A stretch of DNA of 64,000 bases from Funiculus sociatus GB2-C1 (GTDB lineage Bacteria; Cyanobacteriota; Cyanobacteriia; Cyanobacteriales; FACHB-T130), in assembly GCF_039962115.1 (NCBI RefSeq), contig NZ_JAMPKJ010000006.1, forward strand, positions 62,001 through 126,000, written 5' to 3'. Every line of letters begins with the position of its first letter. Positions within the stretch are counted from its first letter, which is position 1. The position numbers and the translations under genes are program-made. This document shows positions 8,761-18,072 of the stretch, piece after piece. Below the pieces are notes generated by a model that was not told where the DNA came from, did no database searches, and was given only the letters and a program-made list of their open reading frames with translations.

Positions 8761-9489
8761 ATGTCTTGGCAACGTCCTGATGGTCGGCAACCTGATCAAC
8801 TTCGTCCGATTCGTTTTGAGCGAATGTTCACCCGATTTGCCGCGGGTTCGGTTCTGACTAGCTGCGGCGATACCCATGTTCTGTGTAGCGTGACTATTCA
8901 AAAGGGTGTTCCCAAGTTCTTAGAAGGTAGCGGTAAAGGCTGGCTAACTGCTGAGTACCGAATGTTACCAAGCGCCACACCCCAACGCCAAGAACGGGAA
9001 TTTCTCAAGCTGTCTGGACGCACTCAAGAGATTCAGCGATTGATTGGGCGCAGTCTCCGGGCATCTCTGGATTTGGAGGCGCTGGGAGAACGCACGGTGA
9101 CTGTGGATGCGGATGTTTTACAGGCGGATGCGGGAACTCGTACAACGTCGATTACAGGCGGATTTGTGGCGCTTGCAGATGCCTTGGATAAATTGGTGCA
9201 GATGGGAGAGTTGGAGCGATCGCCTATTCGTCATCAAATCGCTGCTGTGTCAGTTGGACTTTTAGAAGGTGAGCCATTTTTGGATTTGAACTACGTTGAA
9301 GATGTTGGCGCTGAGGTAGATTTCAACGTGGTGATGAACGAACATCTGGGCGTAATTGAAGTTCAAGGAACTGCGGAGGAAGGAACTTTTAACCGCACTC
9401 AGATGAATCAAATGTTGGACTTAGCAGAAAAGGGTATTCAAGAAATGCTGATAGCACAGCGCGAAGCTTTAAAAACTGCATTTAGCTAA
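8761..9489 (+). CDS. rph: RNase PH
   Basis: Phosphate-dependent 3' exonuclease that trims tRNA 3' ends. [19 protein letters not shown] starts the family match, so the ATG at 8761 is chosen; the frame is open upstream to 8665 but that part matches nothing. [31 protein letters not shown] and the phosphate/metal-site segment [14 protein letters not shown] are typical, and 242 residues is normal length. Confidence 0.95.
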   Translation: MSWQRPDGRQPDQLRPIRFERMFTRFAAGSVLTSCGDTHVLCSVTIQKGVPKFLEGSGKGWLTAEYRMLPSATPQRQEREFLKLSGRTQEIQRLIGRSLRASLDLEALGERTVTVDADVLQADAGTRTTSITGGFVALADALDKLVQMGELERSPIRHQIAAVSVGLLEGEPFLDLNYVEDVGAEVDFNVVMNEHLGVIEVQGTAEEGTFNRTQMNQMLDLAEKGIQEMLIAQREALKTAFS

Positions 9490-9490
9490 A

Positions 9491-9937
9491 TTAATTTTCT
9501 GCTAACAAGCTGTATTTTTCGTCAAATACCTCTTCCCAAGAAAGTGAGGTTAATTGACATTTCATTCCCATTTCCTCCTCAGCGTTTTTGACTGCTCTAC
9601 TAAAGGATTTATCCCAGATAGACTCAATAAAATTTCGATTCAAGCTAGGAACTTCCTCTTGAATATCTTCAATCTCTAGACGAGCCGAACGAATACTAAT
9701 GCTCCAACTAGCACTACGTAGCCCTGGTTGACACTTCCACTTAATTACGTGGCTCATCAGCCGAATTAGCTGACTTTTCAGCGCCAATCTTTTTGATTTT
9801 CCCATTGATTCAATTAAAAAAGCTAAACCCTCGCTTGCTTCCATCCATTTTTCCTCTCTCAAAAGTTCTTGGACTGCGATCGCAGTTTGATACTCAGAAC
9901 TTGCAGCAAGCCATTCCCAATCCTGTTTAGTTTGCAT
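9491..9937 (-). CDS. DUF29 family protein
   Basis: 148 residues with the DUF29 pattern: aromatic-rich N-terminus (DWEWLAA), ESMGKSKRLALKSQLIRLMSHVIKWK (split here into ESMGKSKRLALKSQ and LIRLMSHVIKW) and the Arg/Ser-rich QPGLRSASWSISIRSAR. DUF29 genes are abundant and often multi-copy in cyanobacteria; their function is unknown. It converges on rph with a single base between the stops. Confidence 0.8.
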   Translation of the reverse strand: MQTKQDWEWLAASSEYQTAIAVQELLREEKWMEASEGLAFLIESMGKSKRLALKSQLIRLMSHVIKWKCQPGLRSASWSISIRSARLEIEDIQEEVPSLNRNFIESIWDKSFSRAVKNAEEEMGMKCQLTSLSWEEVFDEKYSLLAEN

Positions 9938-10310
9938 TACGACCTCGTATCAGTTATCACGCTCTTAAGCTAATGAGCTGTTGACTTTTTAATATATTTA
10001 TGATTTTAAAATTGCTTCCACTACCGATTATATAGATATAAGCCTATAGTTACTATGGAAATACTAGGTGGTAATTGAAACGGAATGTGGAAAAAAATTA
10101 AGATTAATTGCGATGACAGGGAAGCGCGATCGCACTCAACAAAGCCTGTATCCCGCATTACAACCTCTTTTCCATGTTGACGAGGTTAACAATTTCTCTA
10201 AAGCACAGCCGCATTGATGTTTGAGAGAATCTGAGACAATAAGCCTTTGCAATCAACTATTTCAGCCGCCTCCAGACACAAAATTAGGAATCACCATAAG
10301 GGAGAACTCT
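9938..10310. other. Intergenic region between DUF29 and chlB
   Basis: About 370 bases without a gene. It should contain the divergent promoters of both neighbours. It is AT-rich on the left and has a HIP1 site at ~10127; I see no riboswitch fold or clear regulator site. The chlB ribosome site AAGGGAGAA (10298-10306) closes it. Confidence 0.5.
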
Positions 10311-11837
10311 ATGAAATTGGCTTACTGGATGTATGCAGGCCCCGCGCACATTGGCACTCTGCGGGTCTCCAGTTCCTTTAAGAACGTCCATGCGATCATG
10401 CACGCGCCGATTGGGGATGACTACTTCAACGTCATGCGCTCGATGCTAGAGCGCGATCGCAACTTCACCCCAGTTACCATCAGTTCCGTTGACCGGAACG
10501 TTTTGGCGCGTGGCTCCCAGGAAAAGGTGGTGGACAACATCACCCGCAAAGACGTTGAGGAACACCCAGACCTGATTGTTTTAACTCCCACCTGCACCAG
10601 CAGCATTCTCCAAGAAGACCTGGAAAACTTTGTAGAACGAGCTTCCATAGAAACCAAGTCAGACGTGATGCTGGCGGACGTGAACCACTACCGCGTCAAT
10701 GAACTGCAAGCAGCCGACATCACCCTGCGGCAAATCGTCCAGCTTTACATCGAGAAAGCCCGGAAAAAAGGCGATTTACCAGAAGGGAAAACTGAAAAGC
10801 CCTCAGTCAACATTCTCGGAATTTCCAGCCTCGGATTCCACAATCACCACGACTGCACCGAGTTAAAGCGGTTGATGGTTGATTTGGGAATTCAGGTAAA
10901 CGAGGTAATTCCCGAAGGCGCATCGGTTCACAACCTCAAGAATTTGCCGAAAGCCTGGTTTAACCTGGTTCCTTACCGCGAAATCGGGCCAATGGCGGCT
11001 CGTTACCTAGAGCAAGAATTTGGGATGCCTTATGTAGATATTACGCCGATGGGTGTGGTAGAAACAGCGCGTTGCATCCGCAAAATTCAGGAAATAATTA
11101 ACGCTCAAGGCGCAGATGTTGACTACACAGACTACATCAACGAGCAAACTTTGCACGTTTCGCAAGCTGCTTGGTTCTCCCGTTCAATTGACTGCCAAAA
11201 CTTGACAGGTAAGAAAGCTGTGGTGTTTGGCGACAGCACCCACGCCGCCGCTATCACCAAAATTCTGTCAAGAGAAATGGGAATTCACGTTGTTTGGGCG
11301 GGTACTTATTGTAAGTACGATGCTGAGTGGTTCAAAGAGCAGGTGGGCGAATACTGCGATGAAGTAATTGTCACCGAAGATCATGGTCAAATTGGGGATG
11401 CGATCGCTCGTGTGGAACCTTCTGCCATCTTCGGTACCCAAATGGAACGTCACGTCGGTAAGCGTCTAAATATTCCCTGCGGCGTCATTGCAGCACCGAT
11501 TCACGTGCAGAATTTCCCCATCGGTTACAAGCCATTCTGCGGTTACGAAGGCACCAATCAAATTACAGATTTGATCTACAATTCCTTCACTTTGGGAATG
11601 GAAGATCACCTCTTGGAAATCTTCGGCGGACACGACACCAAGGAAGTGATTACCAAGGGGATTTCTGCTGGTTCTGACCTCGGCTGGAATAAAGAAGCAC
11701 AAGCAGAACTCAACAAAGTTCCTGGTTTCGTGCGCGGCAAAGTGAAGCGCAACACCGAGAAATTTGCACGCGATCGCGGCTTCAACGTCATCACCCTAGA
11801 AGTGATGTATGCAGCTAAAGAAGCAGTCGGCGCGTAA
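10311..11837 (+). CDS. chlB: Light-independent protochlorophyllide reductase subunit B
   Basis: ChlB pairs with ChlN to form the catalytic component of dark-operative protochlorophyllide reductase, which receives electrons from Chl[21 protein letters not shown] is the family start, so the ATG at 10311 with GGGAGAA ahead of it is used, giving 508 residues. Conserved cysteine contexts such as [13 protein letters not shown] and [16 protein letters not shown], and the C-terminal part of the family ending [19 protein letters not shown], are present. chlL and chlN are not adjacent. Its last 70 bases reappear in decayed form at 12823-12892. Confidence 0.96.
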   Translation: MKLAYWMYAGPAHIGTLRVSSSFKNVHAIMHAPIGDDYFNVMRSMLERDRNFTPVTISSVDRNVLARGSQEKVVDNITRKDVEEHPDLIVLTPTCTSSILQEDLENFVERASIETKSDVMLADVNHYRVNELQAADITLRQIVQLYIEKARKKGDLPEGKTEKPSVNILGISSLGFHNHHDCTELKRLMVDLGIQVNEVIPEGASVHNLKNLPKAWFNLVPYREIGPMAARYLEQEFGMPYVDITPMGVVETARCIRKIQEIINAQGADVDYTDYINEQTLHVSQAAWFSRSIDCQNLTGKKAVVFGDSTHAAAITKILSREMGIHVVWAGTYCKYDAEWFKEQVGEYCDEVIVTEDHGQIGDAIARVEPSAIFGTQMERHVGKRLNIPCGVIAAPIHVQNFPIGYKPFCGYEGTNQITDLIYNSFTLGMEDHLLEIFGGHDTKEVITKGISAGSDLGWNKEAQAELNKVPGFVRGKVKRNTEKFARDRGFNVITLEVMYAAKEAVGA

Positions 11838-11861
11838 TTCGGCAGTCAGCCATTAACATTT

Positions 11862-11888
11862 AGCAGTCAGCCCTAAAAGCTGGCTGCT
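11862..11888 (+). terminator. Rho-independent terminator of chlB
   Basis: Stem AGCAGTCAGC / GCTGGCTGCT (one G-U) with loop CCTAAAA, followed by ATTTTATAAT, 24 bases after the chlB stop. Confidence 0.75.
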
Positions 11889-11896
11889 ATTTTATA

Positions 11897-11938
11897 ATAA
11901 ATTTAATATTAAATTTATGTCTTTTTTATTAATAAAAA
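11897..11938. promoter_or_regulatory. Two AT-rich perfect palindromes upstream of the Uma2 gene
   Basis: A 22-bp perfect palindrome (11897-11918, centre TTAATATTAA) is followed by a 16-bp perfect palindrome (11923-11938, TTTTTATTAATAAAAA). Both lie within 52 bases of the Uma2 start. They could be operators, part of an AT-rich promoter, or chance in a low-complexity stretch. Confidence 0.4.
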
Positions 11939-11948
11939 GGTAAGATAT

Positions 11949-12803
11949 ATGACTCAAACTCAAGTAGCAATTTCTAAAACATCCTACACTATCAAATGGG
12001 AAAAATTACCCGATGACTTTCAATTACCTGACGAGCCAGTGGAAAACATTTATCACCCTTTATTAGCATCGGCGCTGCGAGAAATTCTAGAAATTGCTGG
12101 CTTTATCACTGCATCCATGCTGATAGCTTCAAACTTTGGTATTTGTGCCAATGTGAACGAGAAAATAGTTGTAAAAGCACCAGACTGGGTTTACATTCCG
12201 AATGTGCCAGCCGTCGCACCTGGAGCCATTCGCCGCAGTTATACGCCTCATGCAGAGGGTGATATCCCAGCAGTTGTTATGGAGTTTCTATCAGATACCG
12301 AACAGGGTGAATATTCCGCTAAATCTACTTATCCCTATGGAAAATGGTACTTTTACGAGCGCATTTTACAAGTACCAATTTATGTAATTTTTGACCCTAA
12401 TCATGGGACATTAGAAGTCCATGACTTAGTAGAGGGACACTATCAACTGCGACAACCCGATGCGAATGGACGTTACTTGATCGCATCAATAGGTTTATTT
12501 CTGGGAGTTTGGCAGGGAACAAAGGCAGAAGTAACTGCTAATTGGTTACGGTGGTGGGATGATGGAAATATGCTACCTTGGGGAGTCGAGCGAGTAGAAC
12601 AGAGTTTACAGGAAGGAATTCAACAAGGAAAGTTGACAATTGTTAATCGTTTGCTGGCTCGAAGAATCGGCGCGATCGCTCCCGATTTACGATCAACAAT
12701 AAACAGCTTATCTGCAACTGCTCTCGATGAATTAAGCGAAGCGTTATTAGACTTTTCGGATGAAACAGAACTAGCCACTTGGCTAGCACAGCATCAAGCA
12801 TAA
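11949..12803 (+). CDS. Uma2 family (DUF820) putative endonuclease with DUF4351-like tail
   Basis: 284 residues. The N-terminal ~200 residues resemble Uma2, a PD-(D/E)XK-type nuclease fold very expanded in cyanobacteria: DWVYIPNVPAV, PAVVMEFLSDTEQ and the QVPIYVIFDP strand line up with the usual D...E...K core, though the spacing is divergent. The C-terminal ~60 residues (LLARRIGAIAPDLRSTI ... LSEALLDFSDETELATWL) look like DUF4351. Function of these proteins is not settled. The gene sits between chlB and a decayed duplicate of the chlB 3' end, suggesting it arrived as a cassette. Confidence 0.8.
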   Translation: MTQTQVAISKTSYTIKWEKLPDDFQLPDEPVENIYHPLLASALREILEIAGFITASMLIASNFGICANVNEKIVVKAPDWVYIPNVPAVAPGAIRRSYTPHAEGDIPAVVMEFLSDTEQGEYSAKSTYPYGKWYFYERILQVPIYVIFDPNHGTLEVHDLVEGHYQLRQPDANGRYLIASIGLFLGVWQGTKAEVTANWLRWWDDGNMLPWGVERVEQSLQEGIQQGKLTIVNRLLARRIGAIAPDLRSTINSLSATALDELSEALLDFSDETELATWLAQHQA

Positions 12804-12822
12804 ACGTTTTGGAGTTTGAACT

Positions 12823-12892
12823 GCGATTGCGGCTTTACCGAAATCATCTTAGAATTGATGTAAGCTACCAAAGAAGCTGTCGTCACTTAATT
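12823..12892 (+). pseudogene. Decayed duplicate of the chlB 3' end
   Basis: By eye this 70-base stretch aligns without gaps to chlB 11770-11839 with 54 identical positions. In the same frame it reads CGFTEIILELM-stop-ATKEAVVT-stop, against chl[21 protein letters not shown]-stop. The final TAATT is shared, and weaker similarity continues into the downstream GCAGTNAGC sequence. It has no start and an internal stop, so it is a relic. Confidence 0.8.
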
Positions 12893-12999
12893 AGCAGTTA
12901 GCGATTAGCTGATAATCATAAGGAATGAGGATTACTCTTCGTTCTTTACTTTTCTGAACAGCTTCCTGTTAGTATAATAATTTATTAAGGGTAATACTG

Positions 13000-13257
13000 A
13001 TGTCTGATAAATCACTATCAACTTCTTCAATAAATTTACAAAAAAAATTTATTAGAGTTGGCAATCGTATCATTAATCCAGATATGATTGCTACTGCTGA
13101 CTTGTCGGGGGAAAGTGTCATTATCATCTTAAAAACACATACTGAAGAACGTCTTGAGTTTTCCGGAGGTGAAGCCAAGGCGCTACAAGAATATTTCAGT
13201 AACCCAAGTCGCGTGGATAGGTTGCCGCCACAAAGACCTCCTTTAGAAGCAATATAG
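13000..13257 (+). CDS. Small hypothetical protein, 85 residues
   Basis: I do not recognise a named family. The protein starts with a Ser-rich stretch, then KFIRVGNRIINPDMIATADLSGESVIIILKT-like alternating strands (here shortened to the core IRVGNRIINPDMI and ESVIIIL), then an acidic helix FSGGEAKALQEYF and a Pro-rich end. The pattern suggests a small beta-barrel or beta-sheet domain. A ribosome-site-like AAGGGT lies eight bases upstream of the ATG, and codon use looks normal, so it is probably real. Confidence 0.6.
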   Translation: MSDKSLSTSSINLQKKFIRVGNRIINPDMIATADLSGESVIIILKTHTEERLEFSGGEAKALQEYFSNPSRVDRLPPQRPPLEAI

Positions 13258-13314
13258 ACTTCAGCTTGCATATAAATTTTTGTGCAATCACACAGACTGG
13301 TGCAGTAGTTGATA

Positions 13315-14097
13315 CTACTCAATCTCTCTTATCGCGGTTAATGTTTTTTGGTAACTGTCTATATTCCCTTGCTCAAGGAAAAGGTTTGCAGCCTTATGCA
13401 AGTCATCTACCGCACCTCTAGAGTCTTCTAAAGCAGCACGAACCAACCCACGGTATGTATATGCTGGAGCAAAATTAGGAGATAGCCTTAATGTCTGTGT
13501 AAAATCTTCAATCGCCCCTCTAACGTCTTCTACTTGACAATAGGCAAGCCCCCTATTGTAGTAAGCATCAGCACTGTTTGGATTGAGTTGCAATACCTGA
13601 GTAAAATCTTCAATTGCTTTTTTGTAATCTTCTAGTAGCGCGTAGGCAAGCCCTCTATTTATATAGGCTTCTCCTAGATTAGAGTTATTAATAACGGCTT
13701 CAGTAAAGTCTTCTATTGCTGTTGTGTAGTTACCCGATTTTAAATAGGCAAGTCCTCGGTTACAGCGAGCTAGTAGATGATTTGGATTGAGACCTAATAC
13801 TCGGTTAAAGTCCTCAACTGCTGCTTTATAGTTTTTAAGCTCAAGGTAAGCAGAGCCTCTATTTAAATAAGCTGTAACTTCATTAGGATTAATCCGTATC
13901 ACTTGGTTAAAGTCCTCTACTGCTCCTCTATAGTCTCCTAATTCAGTACGAAGAGACCCTCTCTTAAAGTAGGCAAGGTGATTGTCAGGATTGAGACTAA
14001 TTGCCTGATTGAGAGTTTGAATCGCTCCCTTAGCATCTCCTCTCTCTAAACTGCTGTCTCCCCACCCAGTTAAAAACACACTGAATAAATTTTTCAC
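13315..14097 (-). CDS. Tetratricopeptide repeat protein
   Basis: 260 residues made almost entirely of about seven 34-residue TPR units, each with the A-Y/N-R-G-x-A-Y-x-x-L-x-x-Y-x-x-A-I-E-D-F pattern and NP at the unit ends. It should be a protein-protein interaction scaffold. No signal peptide or other domain is seen, and neighbours give no hint of a partner. Confidence 0.85.
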   Translation of the reverse strand: MKNLFSVFLTGWGDSSLERGDAKGAIQTLNQAISLNPDNHLAYFKRGSLRTELGDYRGAVEDFNQVIRINPNEVTAYLNRGSAYLELKNYKAAVEDFNRVLGLNPNHLLARCNRGLAYLKSGNYTTAIEDFTEAVINNSNLGEAYINRGLAYALLEDYKKAIEDFTQVLQLNPNSADAYYNRGLAYCQVEDVRGAIEDFTQTLRLSPNFAPAYTYRGLVRAALEDSRGAVDDLHKAANLFLEQGNIDSYQKTLTAIREIE

Positions 14098-14277
14098 TTG
14101 CTGCTTTCCTATTATTGCTGTCGATATTATTAAATTTTATTCTTAATTCTATACCTGCTCTTCCAAAGCAATATATTGTAATTGATCTCATCTCCTGCAA
14201 GACGTGATCGCTCCTCCAACCCATCCAGCCAGCTATTATGTACTGGAAAGGTATACAGCATGAGGGAATCACCCACC

Positions 14278-14565
14278 ATGTCCAACCAGACAACGTTCAC
14301 TAATGCTAGTACTAACCTAGCCGAACTGTGCGATCACGTAGTTGCAGATCGAGATGTGGTGATAATTACTCGACACGAAGGTGAAAGCGTCGCCTTGATT
14401 GCTGCTGACGAATTAGATAGTTTGCTAGAAACAGTCTATTTACTTCGTTCACCTAAAAATGCAGCACGTTTGCTAACTGCTTTAGAACGAGCCAAAGCTA
14501 GAACTTTAGAACCACAGAGTATTGACAGCCTACGTCAGGAGTTAGGGATTGACTCAGAAGGATGA
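14278..14565 (+). CDS. yefM: YefM/Phd family antitoxin
   Basis: 95 residues from the ATG at 14278, matching YefM from its first residues: TTFTNASTNLAELCDHVVADRDVVIITRHEGESVALIAADELDSL (conserved cores LAELCDHVV and VVIITRHEGE), then LLRSPKNAARLLTALERAKA. The frame is open further upstream but that part is not family-like. It should bind the toxin and repress its own promoter. The toxin frame overlaps its 3' end. Confidence 0.85.
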   Translation: MSNQTTFTNASTNLAELCDHVVADRDVVIITRHEGESVALIAADELDSLLETVYLLRSPKNAARLLTALERAKARTLEPQSIDSLRQELGIDSEG

Positions 14566-14845
14566 ACCGCAACCCCAAGAAACAAAGGCTCGTGATGCGG
14601 TTTTTCATCCAGAATTTCGGGACGACCTCGCCTATTGGGTAAAGACAAACCGCAAAACTGCGCTGCGGGCCTTTAAGCTGATTGAAGATATCATGCGAGA
14701 TCCTTTTACAGGAATTGGTAAGCCAGAACCGCTGAAATATATGGACTCAAACGCATGGTCGCGGCGACTGACTGAGGAACACCGAATAGTTTACCTAGCC
14801 AGCGATGACAGAATTGATTTTCTCTAAGCTCTATATCATTATTGA
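14549..14845 (+). pseudogene. yoeB: YoeB-type toxin cut by a premature TAA
   Basis: The frame starts at a TTG overlapping the antitoxin end and reads FHPEFRDDLAYWVKTNRK, DPFTGIGKPEPLKYM and WSRRLTEEHRIVYLASDDRIDFL, clearly a YoeB mRNA interferase. It then meets TAA at 14825-14827. The next five codons in the same frame encode ALYHY followed by TGA at 14843. Family members end in a -YHY tail that contains the catalytic histidine and tyrosine, so one C-to-T change (CAA to TAA) has probably removed the active site. The 92-residue product should be inactive but may still bind the antitoxin. Confidence 0.8.
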
Positions 14846-14963
14846 AAACGCGATCGCATTCTCTCCAGCAAGACGCGATCACTTTATCCCGAATGATAGT
14901 TTTGTGTATTGGCTTTGGATAAAGAGGAGGAGCGATCGCCTCTCTCCCTATCCTTACAATTAG

Positions 14964-15746
14964 CTATTTTGTATCTTCTGGTAACTGTGGAGGTTCGTTG
15001 GGTAAAAGCTGAGCTGTAGTATCAATCGTTTGCACTATCTCAGTTGGTTGAGAAGTATCTTGTCGTTGTGCTTTTGCCTCAGAAAGTTTTTCTTTAGCAA
15101 TACCAGCCACCGTTTCAGTTGTGTCTTTGACTTGTTCGGCAATATTTTGAGCGCTGCGCTTTAGAGCTTCTAAATCATCCTGAGTTTTCTTATAGTCTTC
15201 TTTTAGTAACTCTGCCGCCTGAGTCATTTTTTGATTCAGTCCCTCGGCATACTGTTGAGGAGCTTGAATAATTGCATCTGAGACAATTACTCGTTTGCTT
15301 CCAGTGGAAGCGATCGCTTCTAACGGAAGCAGGTAAATCCCATCCAAAATCCCACGCCAACCACTAGAAACAAATAAGTAATTAACGATAGCGCCAGTTT
15401 GAGGATTGAAGAGATAATCTACTATTTTGCCAACCTTGTTACCTGCGTCCGTCCACACTTCATGACCAATTAAAGAAATCTTCTGAATTGGCGTTTCAGG
15501 TTCAATAACTTCAGGAGTGTTGTTGACAATAATACTATCGGTGCCAATAGTAGTAATTTGCTCCCAGCTAAACACCTGTTTCAGACTACCCAAAAATCCT
15601 GACTTGCAGGTAAAACCTATAACTTGGTGAGATTGAGGATTTAACCACAATTGATCTACACGACCGACTTCTTCTGCTGTACTGCGATTCAGCACCAGCC
15701 GATTGAGTAACTCACTTTGTCTAATAATCTGTGGTTGTGCGTTCAT
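14964..15746 (-). CDS. PRC-barrel domain protein
   Basis: 260 residues. Two PRC-barrel domains: residues ~8-75 (LLNRLVLNRSTAEEVGRVDQ ...) and ~85-160 (IGHEVWTDAGNKVGKIVDYL ...). A long charged helix (~170-225) with LKEDYKKTQDDLEALKRSAQ follows, then a Pro-rich tail. Such proteins are common in cyanobacteria and may be stress or envelope adaptors; function unknown. The ATG at 15746 with AAGGA upstream is preferred over a TTG two codons earlier. Confidence 0.8.
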   Translation of the reverse strand: MNAQPQIIRQSELLNRLVLNRSTAEEVGRVDQLWLNPQSHQVIGFTCKSGFLGSLKQVFSWEQITTIGTDSIIVNNTPEVIEPETPIQKISLIGHEVWTDAGNKVGKIVDYLFNPQTGAIVNYLFVSSGWRGILDGIYLLPLEAIASTGSKRVIVSDAIIQAPQQYAEGLNQKMTQAAELLKEDYKKTQDDLEALKRSAQNIAEQVKDTTETVAGIAKEKLSEAKAQRQDTSQPTEIVQTIDTTAQLLPNEPPQLPEDTK

Positions 15747-15952
15747 AACCAAAATCCTTAGAGATTTATCCAGTTGGCAACCTATGCTGCTTTAGGTTAG
15801 CAAGCGTAGGGAAGCGATCGCCTAAAACTAAGCTAGATCGTAAATTTCTATTAATCAAACTTGAAGTGAATAGAACAACGGGTTAACTACTGAGGATTGC
15901 TTGCCAAATGTAGCCTCGCAGACAAATGCTATTACTAATCAAAAAAAATTAA

Positions 15953-15994
15953 CTGGGTCATTGAGGAGCGAAGATACGCTCTTCAATAACCCAG
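15953..15994. terminator. Strong hairpin terminator, probably for the ABC1 gene
   Basis: An 18-bp stem with two mismatches that are G-U in one strand (CTGGGTCATTGAGGAGCG against CGCTCTTCAATAACCCAG) and a six-base loop. On the minus strand it is followed by TTAATTTTTTTTG, downstream of the ABC1 gene; on the plus strand it is followed by CCTTTTTT. It can work both ways. Confidence 0.8.
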
Positions 15995-16029
15995 CCTTTT
16001 TTACAATTACCCTTTGTAGGGGCGCAGCC

Positions 16030-18072
16030 TTATCTAAGGGCAGCAGGAGGCAAAGCTAAGCGTGGAGGTGTCTGCGGATATTCGCGGGGCTTGTGACCGT
16101 TCCGAGAGGCTTCTGGAGGCGTATCCTGAAGTAAAACGTCCCGGATCAGGCGCGCCGCTACTCGCTGCACCAAACCGCCAGCAATTTTTTGTCCCATGCG
16201 CTGAGTTTCTGGCTTCATCAACAACTGGGGAATCACAGGCAGCAGTTGCATCGCGTCAAAGCCCTTAGTTTCTTGGAGAATGTCCCAAATCCGTTTGATA
16301 TGATCCAGGCTTTGGGATGCCTCTACCGTTGGCGGTGCCTCATTAACCGTCATTCCCACCCGTTCGCGTAACGAGTATGTGAAATTTTGGAAAGACCGCC
16401 GTCCGAGCGTGTCTACACCCTTAACAATTTCATCAATCAGGTTTTCCCGGATAAACGCGCCCCGTTCCGAGAAAAGAAAATCAAGCGTTTGATTCAACAC
16501 CTGATTCAGGTCGTAATCGTCACTGTTACGGGCATTTTTTAACAGATTTTCCAGACGATTCCAGCGGAAACTGCCGTCTTTAAACAGCAGGTCGCGCAGA
16601 GATGTCCGTAACTCTGGCGAGGGGTCTGTCAAGAGGCGTTTGGCAACGTAGGGGTAGGCTTTACTGAGAACTTTGAAGTTCGGGTCAACATTAATGGCAA
16701 TCCCTTCTAGCGTAACCAGAGAGCGGATAATCAGCGCGTAGTAAGCTGGGACGCGGAAAGGGTACTCATACATCAAAGCCGACATATCGTCGGTGATGCT
16801 CTTGAAGTTCATCTCCGCGACGCTAGCTCCCAGTGCGTTGTTAAAGACTTTGGCAAGCGCTGGCATGATGGGAGTCAGGTCAGTATCCGGAGTTAAAAAC
16901 TCTAGCTTCACGTAGTCGCGGGCAAGTCCTTCAAAGTCGCGGTTGACCATGTGAACGACTGCTTCTATCAAGCCATATCGCTGATAAGGCTTGACCTCGC
17001 TCATCATGCCAAAGTCTAGATAAGCTAGCTGACCGTCAGTAGTTGCTAACAGGTTGCCAGGATGGGGGTCAGCGTGGAAAAAGCCATGTTCCAGCAATTG
17101 CCGCAGCGAACACTGGACACCGACTTCAATTAAATGAACCGCATCAATTCCTTGAGCGCGGAGTGTCTCTGGCTGAGTTAACTTGGTGCCATTGATCCAC
17201 TCCATCGTCAGGACGCGACGCTGAGTATATTCCCAGTAAATCTTGGGAATGTAAATATCTTGTAAGTGACCGTATAAAGAAGCAAAGCGCTCGGCGTTGT
17301 GTCCCTCTTGGGTGTAGTCCATTTCTTCATAGATGCGGGTGCCAAATTCATCCATGATGGCTACCAAGTCACTCCGCACCTGTTTGAGATTGTTTTGCGC
17401 CCACCCAGCAAGACCGCGCAGAATGTAAATATCTAGGGCGATGCGTTCTTTCAAACCGGGGCGTTGTACTTTTATCGCAACGGTTTCGCCTGTTTTCAGC
17501 TTGCCCTTGTAAACTTGTCCCAGTGAAGCTGCTGCTACTGGATCTGGAGTAATTTCAGCGTAAATGTTTTCCGGGCGATCGCCTAATTCTTCCTCAATAA
17601 ATCTATATGCCACTTCGTTCGGAAATGGTGGCAGCTGGTCTTGCAGCTGTGTGAGTTCATCTAAATATACCGGAGGAACTAAGTCAGGTCGCGTCGAGAG
17701 TGCTTGTCCTACCTTGATGTAAGCTGGCCCCAGTCTGGCGATCATTTGGCGCAACGCAATTGCCCGTTTCCGTTCATTTTGGGCAACCTTTCCCGTTTGC
17801 TTGTCCCACCACAAACTGAAGGCAAAGCGCAGCAATGGCACTAAAATGCCAATCAGTCGCCCCCATACTTGGAATGGTTGGTGCCGATAAATCTCGTTAA
17901 TGGCGACGGGATTGTAGCGCAGTCCTTCTGGTTGGATATAGCTTGTAGTAGGTACTGAAGACGGGATATACCGCGTCTCTACATCAACCTCAACAGGCGC
18001 TAAAGTATCTGTCTTTTCGATGACAACTGTGCCTGTCTGGTATGGGGCAGAGGAGACTGTTTTTACATTCAT
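16030..18072 (-). CDS. ABC1/AarF/UbiB-family atypical kinase
   Basis: 680 residues. Family hallmarks are in order: KVGQALSTRPDLVP (KxGQ motif), the Ala-rich loop AAASLGQVYKG, VAIKVQRPG (ATP lysine), EMDYTQEGHNAERF, FFHADPHPGNLL and LDFGMM. UbiB-like proteins support quinone or prenyl-lipid metabolism; in cyanobacteria and plastids several ABC1K members act on plastoquinone and tocopherol. An N-terminal extension of ~60 residues and a Pro-rich C-terminal tail are not conserved parts. Substrate not predictable. Confidence 0.92.
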   Translation of the reverse strand: MNVKTVSSAPYQTGTVVIEKTDTLAPVEVDVETRYIPSSVPTTSYIQPEGLRYNPVAINEIYRHQPFQVWGRLIGILVPLLRFAFSLWWDKQTGKVAQNERKRAIALRQMIARLGPAYIKVGQALSTRPDLVPPVYLDELTQLQDQLPPFPNEVAYRFIEEELGDRPENIYAEITPDPVAAASLGQVYKGKLKTGETVAIKVQRPGLKERIALDIYILRGLAGWAQNNLKQVRSDLVAIMDEFGTRIYEEMDYTQEGHNAERFASLYGHLQDIYIPKIYWEYTQRRVLTMEWINGTKLTQPETLRAQGIDAVHLIEVGVQCSLRQLLEHGFFHADPHPGNLLATTDGQLAYLDFGMMSEVKPYQRYGLIEAVVHMVNRDFEGLARDYVKLEFLTPDTDLTPIMPALAKVFNNALGASVAEMNFKSITDDMSALMYEYPFRVPAYYALIIRSLVTLEGIAINVDPNFKVLSKAYPYVAKRLLTDPSPELRTSLRDLLFKDGSFRWNRLENLLKNARNSDDYDLNQVLNQTLDFLFSERGAFIRENLIDEIVKGVDTLGRRSFQNFTYSLRERVGMTVNEAPPTVEASQSLDHIKRIWDILQETKGFDAMQLLPVIPQLLMKPETQRMGQKIAGGLVQRVAARLIRDVLLQDTPPEASRNGHKPREYPQTPPRLALPPAALR

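Noticed and set aside
10221-10310. N-terminal extension of ChlB
   Set aside because: The ATG at 10311 has a good ribosome site and matches the universal MKLAYWMY start.
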